Of a stretch of DNA of 64,000 nucleotides, positions 16,709 through 26,434 are shown piece by piece (position 1 is the first letter of the stretch; every line of letters starts with the position of its first letter). The notes beneath the pieces are model-generated. The model searched no databases, was not told where the DNA came from, and was given only the letters and a program-made list of their open reading frames with translations. Source of the stretch: Streptococcus sp. S1 (lineage in GTDB: Bacteria; Bacillota; Bacilli; Lactobacillales; Streptococcaceae); NCBI RefSeq assembly GCF_034137685.1, contig NZ_CP139418.1:1391001-1455000 (forward strand), written 5' to 3'. Position numbers and translations under genes: made by a program.

Positions 16709-17407
16709 TTAGTTATTTTCCAAATAAAATTCGAACCGCTCGCCGACATACTGACTTTTTACATACTCAAAAGCCGTCCCATCTTCAAAATAGGAAACCT
16801 GTGTTAGACCTAAAATAGCTTGTCCTTTTGAAATCTGTAAATAGTCCGCAATCTTATCTTTGGCCAATCGCGCATAGATGGTCTGGTGCGACTTTCCAAT
16901 CTTATAGCCATGACGCTCCAAGGTTTGGAAGAAATGGCTGGTAACCTCTTCGCGATTGAAATTCTTAATAAATTTCTGTGGAATAGAGGCCACTTCATAA
17001 ACAACAGGGATCCCATCAGCATACCGGACCCGTTCCATCCGAATGATGGTCTCTGTCTTATCAATGCCCAATTTGTCCACTTCTTGGAGGCTAGGAATGG
17101 TTTTCCGATAAGAAATCACTTGGCTAGAAGGTTCCTTGCCTTGCGATTTCATAATTTCTGTAAAACTGGTTGTTCCCCGCATTTTTTCTTGGACGCGCGT
17201 GCTAGTGATAAAGGTGCCACTTCCTACCCGTCTTTCAAGCACTCCTTCTTCAACCAGAAGGGTAATGGCCTGTCTAAGAGTCATCCGACTCACCTGAAAT
17301 TTCTCCGCTAGATCGCGTTCGCTGGGAAGACGCTCCCCGATTTTCCATATTTTTTGATCAATCTCAGACTTAATCTGATCATGAATTTGAATGTAAGCTG
17401 GAATCAT
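16709..17407 (-). CDS. GntR-family regulator with UTRA domain
   Basis: A 232-aa HutC-type repressor. N-terminal winged helix (SERDLAEKFQVSRMTLRQAI, about 28-47) and a C-terminal UTRA effector domain (about 85-228; FxQTLERHGYKIG, GLTQVSYFEDG). UTRA proteins usually sense a small metabolite such as a sugar phosphate. As I recall, a GntR gene also flanks guaA in pneumococcus, so it is probably part of the core pair rather than of the biosynthetic operon downstream. Transcribed divergently from guaA. Confidence 0.9.
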   Translation of the reverse strand: MIPAYIQIHDQIKSEIDQKIWKIGERLPSERDLAEKFQVSRMTLRQAITLLVEEGVLERRVGSGTFITSTRVQEKMRGTTSFTEIMKSQGKEPSSQVISYRKTIPSLQEVDKLGIDKTETIIRMERVRYADGIPVVYEVASIPQKFIKNFNREEVTSHFFQTLERHGYKIGKSHQTIYARLAKDKIADYLQISKGQAILGLTQVSYFEDGTAFEYVKSQYVGERFEFYLENN

Positions 17408-17471
17408 AACTTTGCTCTTTCTCTGTGTTATCTCTATTGTAGCGTAAAATTCCTAATTCTTCAATCAGAGA

Positions 17472-17501
17472 TTGGTAAAGACAAGGCTTTTGTGTTAGAA
17501 T
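17472..17501 (+). promoter_or_regulatory. guaA promoter
   Basis: -35 TTGGTA (17472-17477), 18-base spacer, -10 TAGAAT (17496-17501) with an upstream TGT extension. AAGAAGGGGAT is the ribosome site before the ATG at 17536. Confidence 0.6.
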
Positions 17502-17535
17502 AGAGAAAAGTAAATTTCTTTAAGAAGGGGATAAG

Positions 17536-19101
17536 ATGACAAACCTATCAACTGATTTGCATGATGTTGAAAAGATCATCGTGCTTGACTACGGTAGCCA
17601 ATACAATCAGCTTATTTCACGTCGAATTCGTGAAATTGGTGTCTTCTCAGAGTTGAAGAGCCATAAGATTTCTGCTGATGAAGTTCGTGCAATCAATCCA
17701 GTTGGGATCGTTCTTTCAGGCGGACCAAACTCTGTATACGAGGAAGGTTCTTTTGATATTGATCCTGAAATTTTCGAACTCGGTATTCCAATCCTTGGTA
17801 TCTGTTACGGGATGCAATTATTGACCCATAAATTGGGTGGGAAAGTCGTTCCTGCAGGTGATGCTGGTAACCGCGAATATGGTCAATCTGAATTGACTTT
17901 GACAGAATCTTCTGCTCTTTTTGCCGGCACACCAGACAAACAATTGGTCTTGATGAGCCATGGAGATGCTGTTACAGAAATTCCGGCTGACTTTATCCGC
18001 ACTGGTACTTCCGCTGACTGTCCATTTGCATCGATTGAAAATCCAGACAAGAAAATCTACGGAATCCAATTCCACCCTGAGGTTCGTCACTCTGTTCACA
18101 GTTATGACATCTTGCGTAACTTTGCCTTGAACATCTGTGGGGCTAAAGGTGACTGGACCATGGACAACTTCATTGACATGCAGATCAAAAAAATCCGTGA
18201 AACCGTCGGAGACAAACGTGTCCTTCTTGGTCTTTCAGGTGGTGTTGACTCTTCCGTTGTTGGGGTTCTCCTTCAAAAAGCCATCGGCGATCAATTGATC
18301 TGTATCTTTGTAGACCACGGTCTTCTTCGTAAAGGAGAAGCTGACCAAGTGATGGATATGCTTGGTGGTAAGTTTGGTTTGAACATTGTCAAAGCAGACG
18401 CTGCAAAACGTTTCCTTGATAAGTTAGCAGGTGTATCTGATCCTGAGAAAAAACGGAAGATCATCGGTAACGAGTTTGTTTATGTCTTTGATGACGAAGC
18501 AAGTAAACTCAAAGATGTGAAATTCTTGGCACAAGGAACTCTCTACACTGACGTGATCGAGTCTGGTACGGATACTGCTCAAACTATCAAGTCTCACCAC
18601 AATGTGGGTGGACTTCCAGAAGACATGCAGTTTGAACTGATCGAGCCACTGAACACTCTTTACAAGGATGAAGTTCGTGCGCTTGGTACAGAGCTTGGCA
18701 TGCCAGACCACATCGTATGGCGCCAACCATTCCCAGGACCAGGTCTTGCCATCCGTGTTATGGGAGAAATCACTGAAGAAAAACTCGAAACCGTTCGTGA
18801 ATCTGACGCTATCCTCCGTGAAGAAATCGCCAAAGCTGGTCTTGACCGCGATATCTGGCAATACTTCACTGTCAACACAGGCGTTCGTTCAGTAGGTGTT
18901 ATGGGTGACGGCCGTACGTATGACTACACTATTGCCATTCGTGCTATCACTTCTATCGATGGAATGACAGCAGACTTTGCGAAGATTCCATGGGAAGTCC
19001 TCCAAAAAATCTCAGTCCGTATCGTAAATGAAGTTGACCACGTCAACCGCATCGTCTACGATATCACAAGTAAACCACCTGCAACTGTAGAGTGGGAATG
19101 A
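17536..19101 (+). CDS. guaA: GMP synthase (glutamine-hydrolysing)
   Basis: Converts XMP to GMP with ATP and glutamine. N-terminal class I amidotransferase domain (about 12-205) with nucleophile Cys in GICYGMQ and HPE in GIQFHPE; ATP pyrophosphatase domain with P-loop [11 protein letters not shown]-terminal dimer domain with [12 protein letters not shown] and the final KPPATVEWE. 521 aa is standard. It is one of few + strand genes right of dif. Two terminators follow. Confidence 0.97.
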   Translation: MTNLSTDLHDVEKIIVLDYGSQYNQLISRRIREIGVFSELKSHKISADEVRAINPVGIVLSGGPNSVYEEGSFDIDPEIFELGIPILGICYGMQLLTHKLGGKVVPAGDAGNREYGQSELTLTESSALFAGTPDKQLVLMSHGDAVTEIPADFIRTGTSADCPFASIENPDKKIYGIQFHPEVRHSVHSYDILRNFALNICGAKGDWTMDNFIDMQIKKIRETVGDKRVLLGLSGGVDSSVVGVLLQKAIGDQLICIFVDHGLLRKGEADQVMDMLGGKFGLNIVKADAAKRFLDKLAGVSDPEKKRKIIGNEFVYVFDDEASKLKDVKFLAQGTLYTDVIESGTDTAQTIKSHHNVGGLPEDMQFELIEPLNTLYKDEVRALGTELGMPDHIVWRQPFPGPGLAIRVMGEITEEKLETVRESDAILREEIAKAGLDRDIWQYFTVNTGVRSVGVMGDGRTYDYTIAIRAITSIDGMTADFAKIPWEVLQKISVRIVNEVDHVNRIVYDITSKPPATVEWE

Positions 19102-19197
19102 TTTATAAACATGATTTGAAGTGAAATGGTTGTTTTAACAGCATTTTCAGTTATTATAAAAGGTTAAAAATCAGTCAAAATTGATTGGTTCCCCACC

Positions 19198-19232
19198 AAA
19201 AACCCCACCAGAATTTTTCTGATGGGGTTTTT
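19198..19232 (+). terminator. guaA terminator
   Basis: AAAACCCCACCAG, loop, CTGATGGGGTTTT followed by TTATTTT; strong stem with a T-run. Confidence 0.92.
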
Positions 19233-19332
19233 ATTTTAAGCACATTATAGTTTCTTCTACATAAGTAGACATCGTATCTCGTTTTGAGGTTAGGATATTA
19301 AACAATAATGTAGTAAATTATGTCATAGAAAT

Positions 19333-19384
19333 AAATCCCTTATAGAGTAATGTTTCGCAATTCTACTATAAGGGATTTTTTTAT
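19333..19384. terminator. Bidirectional hairpin before GH2-like gene end
   Basis: AAATCCCTTATAG pairs with CTATAAGGGATTT followed by T on the + strand; the opposite strand reads into TATTTC. It separates the end of the - strand GH2-like gene from guaA. Between this and the guaA terminator (19233-19332) I see nothing but AT-rich sequence. Confidence 0.75.
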
Positions 19385-19400
19385 GTTTACACAACTTCTC

Positions 19401-20213
19401 CTACATTATCTTAACTTTTGTTATAGCTGTTTCTACTATTGTTCCATCATCAATTATCAACAATTCTACAAAAGAAATCGCTAAATAATTTATATCTAAA
19501 TCATATCTTTTTTCAAGTTTATTAGTATAATCTATATTCTCCTTAAAAATAATATTTTTTTCTTTATCATATATATAAATACTAATTATAGCGCTATTAG
19601 AATATCCATTTAATAAGCAATCAATGGTTAATGTCGTTTTATTTAAATTTTGACTATTTCCTAATACAGTATTAAAATCATATACATGTAGTTTAGGAGT
19701 ACTATAAATAATGCTCTCCGAAATATTGTCTAAGATTGAATCTACCGTTGAATCTAGCATCACATTATTGTTTTGTTTTTCTTCTTCAATAGAGCATACC
19801 TTTATTTTAAGTTCATTTTTCTCCAAACATAGTAAATTTGTAATTTCAAACTCTATAGACTGTTCAAGTCCCTTTGAAAATCCAACAAAGACCCCATTCA
19901 TCCAAATATACACGGGAAGATTTAAGCTTTTCATTTTCAAGAAAATATTTTTAGTAATTAATTTATCTTCACCTTTAAAATGATTAAATAAAGTTAACAA
20001 TGTAGATTCGACATCACCATTTTTTTCATTGAAATCTGATTTCGTGTAAGTCCAATTTCTGCTTAAGTGCATCTTATCTATTTGATAATAGTCTAGTTGA
20101 TTTATATCTACATATTTATCAAAATAATAATGCTCAGAGTGTTCAGGCAATTGATTGACTCCTGTTATAGCAGAATTTTTCAACCAGCTATATTCCACTT
20201 TAATATTTTTCAT
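19401..20213 (-). CDS. orphan GH2 sugar-binding and Ig-like domain protein
   Basis: A 270-aa protein resembling only the first two domains of a beta-galactosidase. Residues about 70-140 have the jelly-roll signature VYIWMNGVFVGFSKG followed by EFEITNLL and ENELKIKV; an Ig-like beta domain follows. The catalytic TIM barrel is missing altogether and the gene ends normally. ATG at 20213 with AGAGGT upstream; the TTG at 20237 is less likely. Very AT-rich. It sits where carbamate kinase aguC stands in the S. mutans agu operon. It may be a remnant of a GH2 enzyme or a stand-alone sugar-binding protein. Confidence 0.7.
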   Translation of the reverse strand: MKNIKVEYSWLKNSAITGVNQLPEHSEHYYFDKYVDINQLDYYQIDKMHLSRNWTYTKSDFNEKNGDVESTLLTLFNHFKGEDKLITKNIFLKMKSLNLPVYIWMNGVFVGFSKGLEQSIEFEITNLLCLEKNELKIKVCSIEEEKQNNNVMLDSTVDSILDNISESIIYSTPKLHVYDFNTVLGNSQNLNKTTLTIDCLLNGYSNSAIISIYIYDKEKNIIFKENIDYTNKLEKRYDLDINYLAISFVELLIIDDGTIVETAITKVKIM

Positions 20214-20279
20214 CTCTAATACCTCTTTGTAAAGCAATTTATCTTCATATTCCTCCGTCTACTTAATGCGATATATTAG

Positions 20280-20309
20280 AAAAAACAGAGTCTGCTTTAC
20301 CAGACTCTG
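20280..20309 (-). terminator. agu operon terminator
   Basis: Nine-bp perfect stem CAGAGTCTG/CAGACTCTG with a six-base loop and a following TTTTTT on the - strand, seven bases after the aguA stop. Confidence 0.92.
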
Positions 20310-20315
20310 CATATG

Positions 20316-21428
20316 TTATTTCGTTGCTGGTTGTTGCTGTGTAATACAGTGAATATTACCACCACCATATGCAATCTCTGTAGTTTCAACTCCAACAACT
20401 TTACGATCAGGGAACATTGCTTGCACTTGTTCAACCGCTAATGCATCGTTCTCATCACCATATTGAGGGAGAATAATTCCTCCATTCACTATTAAGAAAT
20501 TCAAATATGATGCGATTGCAACTTCTCCTTCCTCTCTTGGGATAGCCCCTTCTGAAAAATCAATCGAATCTGCATCTTTTAGATAGCATGGCTTCTTAGT
20601 AACGCACATTTTATGTACTTTTAATTTTCTGCCTTTTGCATCTGTTTGTTCACTTAGGAATTCAAACGCAGCTTTTGCTTCCTTATAGAAAGGATGGTTT
20701 TCATCTTCAGTGTAAATACATGCAACTTCTCCAGGTTTTACAAAACATGCTACATCATCAATATGACCATTCGTTTCATATGGGTCAATACCATCTTTCA
20801 CCCAAATTACTTTTTCACAATTCAAATAATCTTTTAATTTTTGTTCAATTTCTTCTTTTGACAAATGTGGGTTTCGACTTGGATGAAGAAGACACATTTC
20901 AGTAACCATCACTGTACCTTCACCATCAACGTGAATTGATCCACCTTCTAAAACGAAATCCTCTGTTTTATAAGAATCAGTATTTGTTAATTCACAAACT
21001 TTTCTTGCAACAAGCGCATCTTGATCCCAAGGGAAATAGAGTCCATCGACTAGACCTCCCCAAGCATTAAATTCCCAATCTACTGCACGACGTTCACCTT
21101 TATCATTTATAAGAAATGTAGGACCACAGTCGCGAATCCACGAATCATCATTTGTCATCTCAATTACTCTGATATTTTCGCAATTAAGAGCAGATACACG
21201 AGCTATAGCATTTTCAAATTGAAGAGGTGGTACACAAAGTGAAACTGGTTCAAATTCACTAATGGCTTTGGCAACATCTAAAAATGCTTTTTGAGCAGGT
21301 TTGGCTCCTAAACGCCAATTATCATTTCGCCATGGCCATAACATCCAAATTTGTTCTTGTTCTTCGAATTCTCCTGGCATTCGAAATCCATCTACTTTAG
21401 GGGTTGTCCCCACAATACGTTTAGACAT
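20316..21428 (-). CDS. aguA: agmatine deiminase
   Basis: Hydrolyses agmatine to N-carbamoylputrescine and ammonia. The 370-aa sequence has the family motifs WPWRNDNWR, NDDSWIRDCGPTF, EGGSIHVDGEG, the catalytic His in TNGHIDD and the nucleophile Cys361 in GGGNIHCITQQQP. Third gene of aguB-aguD-aguA; the pathway gives ATP and raises pH in oral streptococci through the later carbamoyl transfer and carbamate kinase steps. Confidence 0.96.
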   Translation of the reverse strand: MSKRIVGTTPKVDGFRMPGEFEEQEQIWMLWPWRNDNWRLGAKPAQKAFLDVAKAISEFEPVSLCVPPLQFENAIARVSALNCENIRVIEMTNDDSWIRDCGPTFLINDKGERRAVDWEFNAWGGLVDGLYFPWDQDALVARKVCELTNTDSYKTEDFVLEGGSIHVDGEGTVMVTEMCLLHPSRNPHLSKEEIEQKLKDYLNCEKVIWVKDGIDPYETNGHIDDVACFVKPGEVACIYTEDENHPFYKEAKAAFEFLSEQTDAKGRKLKVHKMCVTKKPCYLKDADSIDFSEGAIPREEGEVAIASYLNFLIVNGGIILPQYGDENDALAVEQVQAMFPDRKVVGVETTEIAYGGGNIHCITQQQPATK

Positions 21429-21467
21429 CTCAAGTCCTCCTTTTATTGTATTGGTATTTAGTTACTA

Positions 21468-22826
21468 TCATTTTTTGATTTTTTTCACACGAATAATAAC
21501 TTCACCTAAGATAAGACAAACTAATGAACCGATAGTTACAGGTAATTTATCAGCTAATGTTACTTCATCAAAAGATAATGGGAACGCTGTAAATAAAAGC
21601 GAAATCAAAATCATAACAATTGGAATTACAACCATAATTTTTAAAATAAAATCACTTCCTCCTACTTTAAAAGGTCGAGGAGTTTCTGGATCTATTTTTC
21701 TTAACTTATAAAATGCTGGAAAAACTGGTATATAAGAAAGCAGGAACATAACAAGGTTTAATGAGAAGAAGGCCCAAAACAAATCCTGATTTGGTAGTAT
21801 TGGTGCAATGACTACTACAAATGTCGCAACAAAACCATTTGCTAAAGCTGATCCAATTGGCATGTTATTCTTTTTACTACGTTTTGCAAAAAACTTTGGC
21901 ATATCTCCGTTTTCTGCAGCATAACATGCCGTGTTATTCACTCCTAATGACCATGAAATCATATTTCCAAAAAGAGTTAGTAAGAATAGAAATGCCATTA
22001 AAATTATAAACCATCCATTTTCTGATCCGGTCAAAAGTTTAAAGCTGTCCATCATACCGCTACTAGTAGAAATTTTATCAACAGGAATCGCTACACCAAT
22101 ACCAAATGCAGAAAATATATAAATAGCCGCAATAACTAAACCTGCAACAATTATAGATTGTGGTATTTGTTTTTTAGGATTCTCCATATCATCTGCACAC
22201 GTACAAATAACCTCAAAGCCAAGTAGATTAAAAATAATAACAGAAATAAATGATAGACTGTTTAAATCGAATGATGGTAAAAGTGAATCCAACGTAATTT
22301 TATTAGCCATTCCTTTTGTAAAGGCAATATATAATCCCAAGACTCCCACTAATAGAGCTAATATCATTTTTATAATTGCCGCACCATTGAGGATCCATAC
22401 GCTATCACTTGCCGGATAAAAGCTTATCCATATAATTAACCAAATAAATACAAGTTCAATTAATAATGTCCAGAACGTTGAAAACTCAACTCCTGTTATC
22501 GTTGTCAACAACCCAGGAGTCATAACAGCTAGTGATGCTAACCACAATGGAAAATTAATCCAATAATACCAGGAGGTCCTTGAGCCCCATCGATGTCCAA
22601 ACGCCTTCGTCACCCAATCATAGATTCCACCATCACCTATATAAGTAGTACCTAATTCGGCTGAAATCAATCCGTATGGTAACAAAAAAGCAATTAATAA
22701 AAATAACCACCAAAAGAATTGAGAATTCCCAATCGCTGCAACTGGAGCTGCAGCTTCTGCAACAAATACTACACATATTACAGTTAATACTGTAGTAAAC
22801 AAACTAAATTTTTTCTTTTCTTCCAT
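21468..22826 (-). CDS. aguD: agmatine/putrescine antiporter
   Basis: APC-superfamily transporter of 452 aa with about 12 membrane helices, placed between aguB and aguA as in S. mutans. It imports agmatine in exchange for putrescine. The first helix region (AEAAAPVAAIGNSQ) and GDGGIYDWVTKAFG are typical of the family. Substrate is assigned from operon context rather than sequence alone. Confidence 0.92.
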   Translation of the reverse strand: MEEKKKFSLFTTVLTVICVVFVAEAAAPVAAIGNSQFFWWLFLLIAFLLPYGLISAELGTTYIGDGGIYDWVTKAFGHRWGSRTSWYYWINFPLWLASLAVMTPGLLTTITGVEFSTFWTLLIELVFIWLIIWISFYPASDSVWILNGAAIIKMILALLVGVLGLYIAFTKGMANKITLDSLLPSFDLNSLSFISVIIFNLLGFEVICTCADDMENPKKQIPQSIIVAGLVIAAIYIFSAFGIGVAIPVDKISTSSGMMDSFKLLTGSENGWFIILMAFLFLLTLFGNMISWSLGVNNTACYAAENGDMPKFFAKRSKKNNMPIGSALANGFVATFVVVIAPILPNQDLFWAFFSLNLVMFLLSYIPVFPAFYKLRKIDPETPRPFKVGGSDFILKIMVVIPIVMILISLLFTAFPLSFDEVTLADKLPVTIGSLVCLILGEVIIRVKKIKK

Positions 22827-22889
22827 TTTTTTCTCCTTCCTTTAAGAGGAGAGTAATAACATCGTCAATTTAAAGCAAATTGGCCCTTT

Positions 22890-23903
22890 TTATTTTAAAA
22901 ATGATTCCAGTTCTGCTTTAGCTACAGATTGTTTTTCAAGGTCATATGGATGTCGTTTCGCAAAATCACGAAGTAGATAAACTAAGATACCTCGCATTGA
23001 AGTTAAGCGATTTTCCGCCTCATCAAAACAAACTGAATTTGGGCCATCCATCACTTCATCAGATACTTCTTCGCCACGTGTAGCAGGTAAACAGTGCATG
23101 AATTTACAATTTTCTCCTGCTTTTGCCATCATCTCTGAATCAACATGATATTTAGGATAGAAAATCTTCATACGTTCTTCTTCTGATAATTCCGCTTCAT
23201 ATAGGCCATACCATACATCAGTGTATAAGAAATCTGCACCAGTAATTGAATCAATATCATCAGTTACTAAATATTTACCACCTGATAGTTTACAAATTTC
23301 ATCATATTTTGACTTATGCATATCATTTAATTGGAATCCCTTCGGACCGAAGTGAACAAATTCCATACCCATTTTCAATGTTATTAATCCTAAAGAGAAG
23401 CATACTTGAGTTGCATCTCCTACAAATACTACTTTACAATCTTCTAATTTTTTTCCTTTCGGCAAGTTTTCAATAATCGTAATCAGATCTCCCAATTCTT
23501 GTGTAGGATGATTATAATCACTCATACCATTAATTACTGGTACTTGAGAAAATTTTGCTAAATCAACTACACTCTTATGACGCTCAACACGTGCCATTAT
23601 AATATCTGTTAAGCGAGAAACCACGGTTGCTGTATCTTCTAGTGTTTCGTGTCCTCCTAGTTGAATTTGACCGGGTGCCAAATATTGTGCGTGCCCTCCA
23701 AGTTGAGTCATAGCGGTTTCAAAAGAAATCCGTGTTCTTGTAGATGATTGTTGAAAAATCATACCTAGAGTTTTATTTTTCAACAAAGGTGGGTAATACC
23801 CATTTTTAATACAAGCTTTAATCTTAAGAGATAGCTCAGCCATTTCTAAAAGTTGCTCTTTAGAGAACTCTTCTGTTGTAATATAATCAATTTTATTGCT
23901 CAT
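22890..23903 (-). CDS. aguB: putrescine carbamoyltransferase
   Basis: Transfers the carbamoyl group of N-carbamoylputrescine to phosphate, giving putrescine and carbamoyl phosphate. The carbamoyl phosphate motif [12 protein letters not shown] and the PTCase-type [18 protein letters not shown] are visible, as is [11 protein letters not shown] at 23903 (337 aa) has a full AGGAGGT upstream; the earlier in-frame start at 23945 is rejected. First gene of the operon, divergent from aguR. Confidence 0.95.
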   Translation of the reverse strand: MSNKIDYITTEEFSKEQLLEMAELSLKIKACIKNGYYPPLLKNKTLGMIFQQSSTRTRISFETAMTQLGGHAQYLAPGQIQLGGHETLEDTATVVSRLTDIIMARVERHKSVVDLAKFSQVPVINGMSDYNHPTQELGDLITIIENLPKGKKLEDCKVVFVGDATQVCFSLGLITLKMGMEFVHFGPKGFQLNDMHKSKYDEICKLSGGKYLVTDDIDSITGADFLYTDVWYGLYEAELSEEERMKIFYPKYHVDSEMMAKAGENCKFMHCLPATRGEEVSDEVMDGPNSVCFDEAENRLTSMRGILVYLLRDFAKRHPYDLEKQSVAKAELESFLK

Positions 23904-24126
23904 AATTGAGACCTCCTGTGTTGTTATGCTTTGATGATATTGCAAAATTTTATAGTTTGCGATAAACTTAAAGGTGTAAACCCTCTTTTTTAAAAGTTTA
24001 AGTACTAAACCCAGTATTTATGCTTTTAAAAATGTAATGCTATTTTAAATATAAACTCCCTATTTTATTGCTTTTAAATAAAGTTTAGAGTTTTAATTAG
24101 TTTCACAGAATAAATGGAGGCTAAAT
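23904..24126. promoter_or_regulatory. aguB-aguR divergent control region
   Basis: 223 AT-rich bases between divergent genes. TAAACTT (23963-23969) and AAGTTTA (23994-24000) make an inverted repeat that could be an operator for AguR; further AAGTTTA-like words occur near 24082. I found no cre match. AATGGAGGC is the aguR ribosome site. Confidence 0.45.
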
Positions 24127-25098
24127 ATGATTGAAATAGTTTATATATACAATGTATTTTTAATTATACTGTATACTTTGACCCTTGGTATTGTATTGAC
24201 CTATTCTTTAAACTCAGAAAAGGATAAAAAATACTTATTTTTTGTAGTCGGTTTATATCTTGTTTTTTTTATTTTTGATAATCTGATCCTATCAATGACA
24301 GAAATAATTAAAGATTTCGGAAACACATATAACCAACACTTTCTGGGAGTTCCATTTGTTAAAACTGTCATATATCTTGTTAATAATATTTGTCAGTTTT
24401 GGATAGTTGCTAGACTGAGGAAAGAAACACCTTTATTAACGCACTATTGCTTTATTTCTATTACTTTTATATGGATGGCTTTCCCAATTCTAAACAATTC
24501 TCCATTAAGAGTTTTTATGTACTATTTACCCAATCAGCTTCTTTTGATTTATACTGGTATATATGCGAGACGAAATCTAACATCTTTGAATATTAGTAGT
24601 CGAAATAAAAATTACTTAAAAACTATTTCAAATATCGGAGTGCTATTTGGCATTCTAATTATCTTAGAAGATTTATTTGTAATTTTTAATATAGATTCGT
24701 ATGACTTGTTGAATCTGCGAATTCAAAATAGAAATATGTGTGAAGACATGTTTACTATTGCTGTTTGTTATTTAATAATCAAATATATTCTTTCTGACTG
24801 GAAAGCTATTTCGAATGTAGAAGAACAATTAAGTTCATTTGATAAATCACAAAAAATTGACAACCCCAGTACACTAGATCTATTCTCTGAAAAACTTCAT
24901 TTAACTGAACGTGAAAAAGAAATTCTTCCTCTACTTCTTGAACACAAAAACAATCAGGAAATTGCGGATCAATTGTTTCTTTCAGTTGGAACTGTGAAGA
25001 CACATGTACACAATATTTTTATAAAACTTGAGATCACTAAACGAAATCAACTTTTCGAAGTATATAATTCCTTTGAAAACGAACATCCGGATCAATAA
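24127..25098 (+). CDS. aguR: membrane-bound LuxR-type regulator of agmatine operon
   Basis: A 323-aa protein with seven predicted membrane helices (about residues 5-225) and a C-terminal LuxR-type HTH ([20 protein letters not shown] followed by [18 protein letters not shown]). This architecture is that of AguR, which activates the agu operon in response to agmatine in S. mutans and L. lactis. It is divergent from aguB. The coding sequence is extremely AT-rich (24121-24180 holds 10 G or C of 60). Confidence 0.9.
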   Translation: MIEIVYIYNVFLIILYTLTLGIVLTYSLNSEKDKKYLFFVVGLYLVFFIFDNLILSMTEIIKDFGNTYNQHFLGVPFVKTVIYLVNNICQFWIVARLRKETPLLTHYCFISITFIWMAFPILNNSPLRVFMYYLPNQLLLIYTGIYARRNLTSLNISSRNKNYLKTISNIGVLFGILIILEDLFVIFNIDSYDLLNLRIQNRNMCEDMFTIAVCYLIIKYILSDWKAISNVEEQLSSFDKSQKIDNPSTLDLFSEKLHLTEREKEILPLLLEHKNNQEIADQLFLSVGTVKTHVHNIFIKLEITKRNQLFEVYNSFENEHPDQ

Positions 25099-25132
25099 TT
25101 GTGTCATAGTCCCGACTTTCAAAGATAGAAAT

Positions 25133-25160
25133 AAAAAAAGGTCCCAGTGGATCTTTTTTT
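25133..25160 (+). terminator. aguR terminator
   Basis: AAAAAAAGGTCC and GGATCTTTTTTT pair with one G-T, ending in a long T-run. Confidence 0.75.
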
Positions 25161-25212
25161 ATGAGCTTAACATAAAATTTCTAATTAAGTATAAAAATAG
25201 GAAACCACACAC

Positions 25213-25245
25213 AAAAAGCACTCTGGCTTCTTGTCAAGAGTGCTT
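25213..25245 (-). terminator. Terminator of DUF1002 gene
   Basis: AAAGCACTCT/AGAGTGCTTT stem with an 11-base loop; on the - strand it is followed by five T. Confidence 0.85.
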
Positions 25246-25256
25246 TCCTGCTATTT

Positions 25257-26267
25257 TTAGCCAACTAAACCACTAAAGAATTTGACAATAGCATTCCAGA
25301 TGGCTCCGAAGAAGCCGGTAATGGCATTCCACGTATTTGTGAAGAAGTTTCCACTATCTTTTAAAATAGCATTGGTATCAAAATTGAGATTGATATTATT
25401 AAAGGTATCGCCTGCCTTGTCTACGATACTATCTTTCAAGTCCGACAAGGTTTTAGTAAAGCTTTTGCTACTGATAACGCTACTCTTTGAAAGGTTGACT
25501 GCGAAATTCACGATCAAATTAATCTGATCACCTGTCACAGTTGTATCCAGCTTATAATTTTTCAGGGTTTCTTCGACGATCTTTCGAATATCATCTTTGG
25601 TTAAATCCTGATTGTTCTGTTTGGCATTGGCTACTGCCGCTTTTATGTCTGTTAATGCCACGTTCAATTTATCGGCATCGAAGTTTTTCTTTCCCGCGTT
25701 CTCTTCATTGATCCCGGATAGAGTCGTTAACTCTTCTTGGGCCAGATCTTTGCTTTCTTGAGAAACTTTGGCACCATTTTTTTCAAGCGAGTAATAAATC
25801 CCGGCTAAGGCACTTTCTCCGGTCACTTGGATAGGGGAGGCTACTGTAATTTGAGCATGCTCTAATCCAAGTGTAACGGCTGCATTACGATACATATCTG
25901 CAGTGACCTTGGTGATGTTTTGAGGTGTCACGATATTGACTTCTAGTGGCTTATTTTTACCTAATTTTTGAATTTTAACAGAGGAATAAAGTTCCAAACT
26001 ATCATCGTTGGCAACGTTCATAATCGAAGAATAAACCTCTGGTGTCATGGTCTTCCATTCCTCTTTATCTTTTGAACCATCGTAGTTCAAGAGACTCAAG
26101 GTCTGTTCGATTTGACTTTGGTCTAGCGAATAGCCCAAAACATAGTCTGGCTTAACATAGGTTTCATCAATGACTTTCTGCACATTGCTATCTGCGGACA
26201 CTCGTGGGACAGCTGTAAACAAAGCCAAAGTCGTCGTTACAAACAATGCAATCTTCTTTAATTTCAT
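25257..26267 (-). CDS. secreted DUF1002 protein
   Basis: A 336-aa exported protein of unknown function. Signal peptide at 1-25 (basic MKLKK, hydrophobic core, cleavage after VSA). The DUF1002 domain covers about 30-270 (VLGYSLDQSQIEQTL, ITVASPIQVTGESALAGIY). The last 30 residues, after a Ser/Lys/Asn-rich region, form a Trp/Phe-rich amphipathic stretch (FFTNTWNAITGFFGAIW and on), which could insert in or lie on a membrane. -10 TATAAT at 26377-26382 on the - strand, far upstream, may be its promoter. Confidence 0.85.
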   Translation of the reverse strand: MKLKKIALFVTTTLALFTAVPRVSADSNVQKVIDETYVKPDYVLGYSLDQSQIEQTLSLLNYDGSKDKEEWKTMTPEVYSSIMNVANDDSLELYSSVKIQKLGKNKPLEVNIVTPQNITKVTADMYRNAAVTLGLEHAQITVASPIQVTGESALAGIYYSLEKNGAKVSQESKDLAQEELTTLSGINEENAGKKNFDADKLNVALTDIKAAVANAKQNNQDLTKDDIRKIVEETLKNYKLDTTVTGDQINLIVNFAVNLSKSSVISSKSFTKTLSDLKDSIVDKAGDTFNNINLNFDTNAILKDSGNFFTNTWNAITGFFGAIWNAIVKFFSGLVG

Positions 26268-26434
26268 CTTTTTCTTCTTTCTAATTCAAATAAACTCTGG
26301 GCATCTCATATTACCTTTCTCACCTCACTAGAGATGAAAAAAGAAGTAAATAAATAGTTTACCCACTTCGATTTTCATTATACAGTTGATTTCTTAAAAC
26401 TAGCTTACAGTTTTTTTAAGAATGCATGACATTT

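Noticed and set aside
16510-16749. 79-codon - strand frame downstream of the GntR gene
   Set aside because: Lies in a very AT-rich gap, overlaps the GntR 3' end in another frame, crosses the GntR terminator and has no ribosome site.
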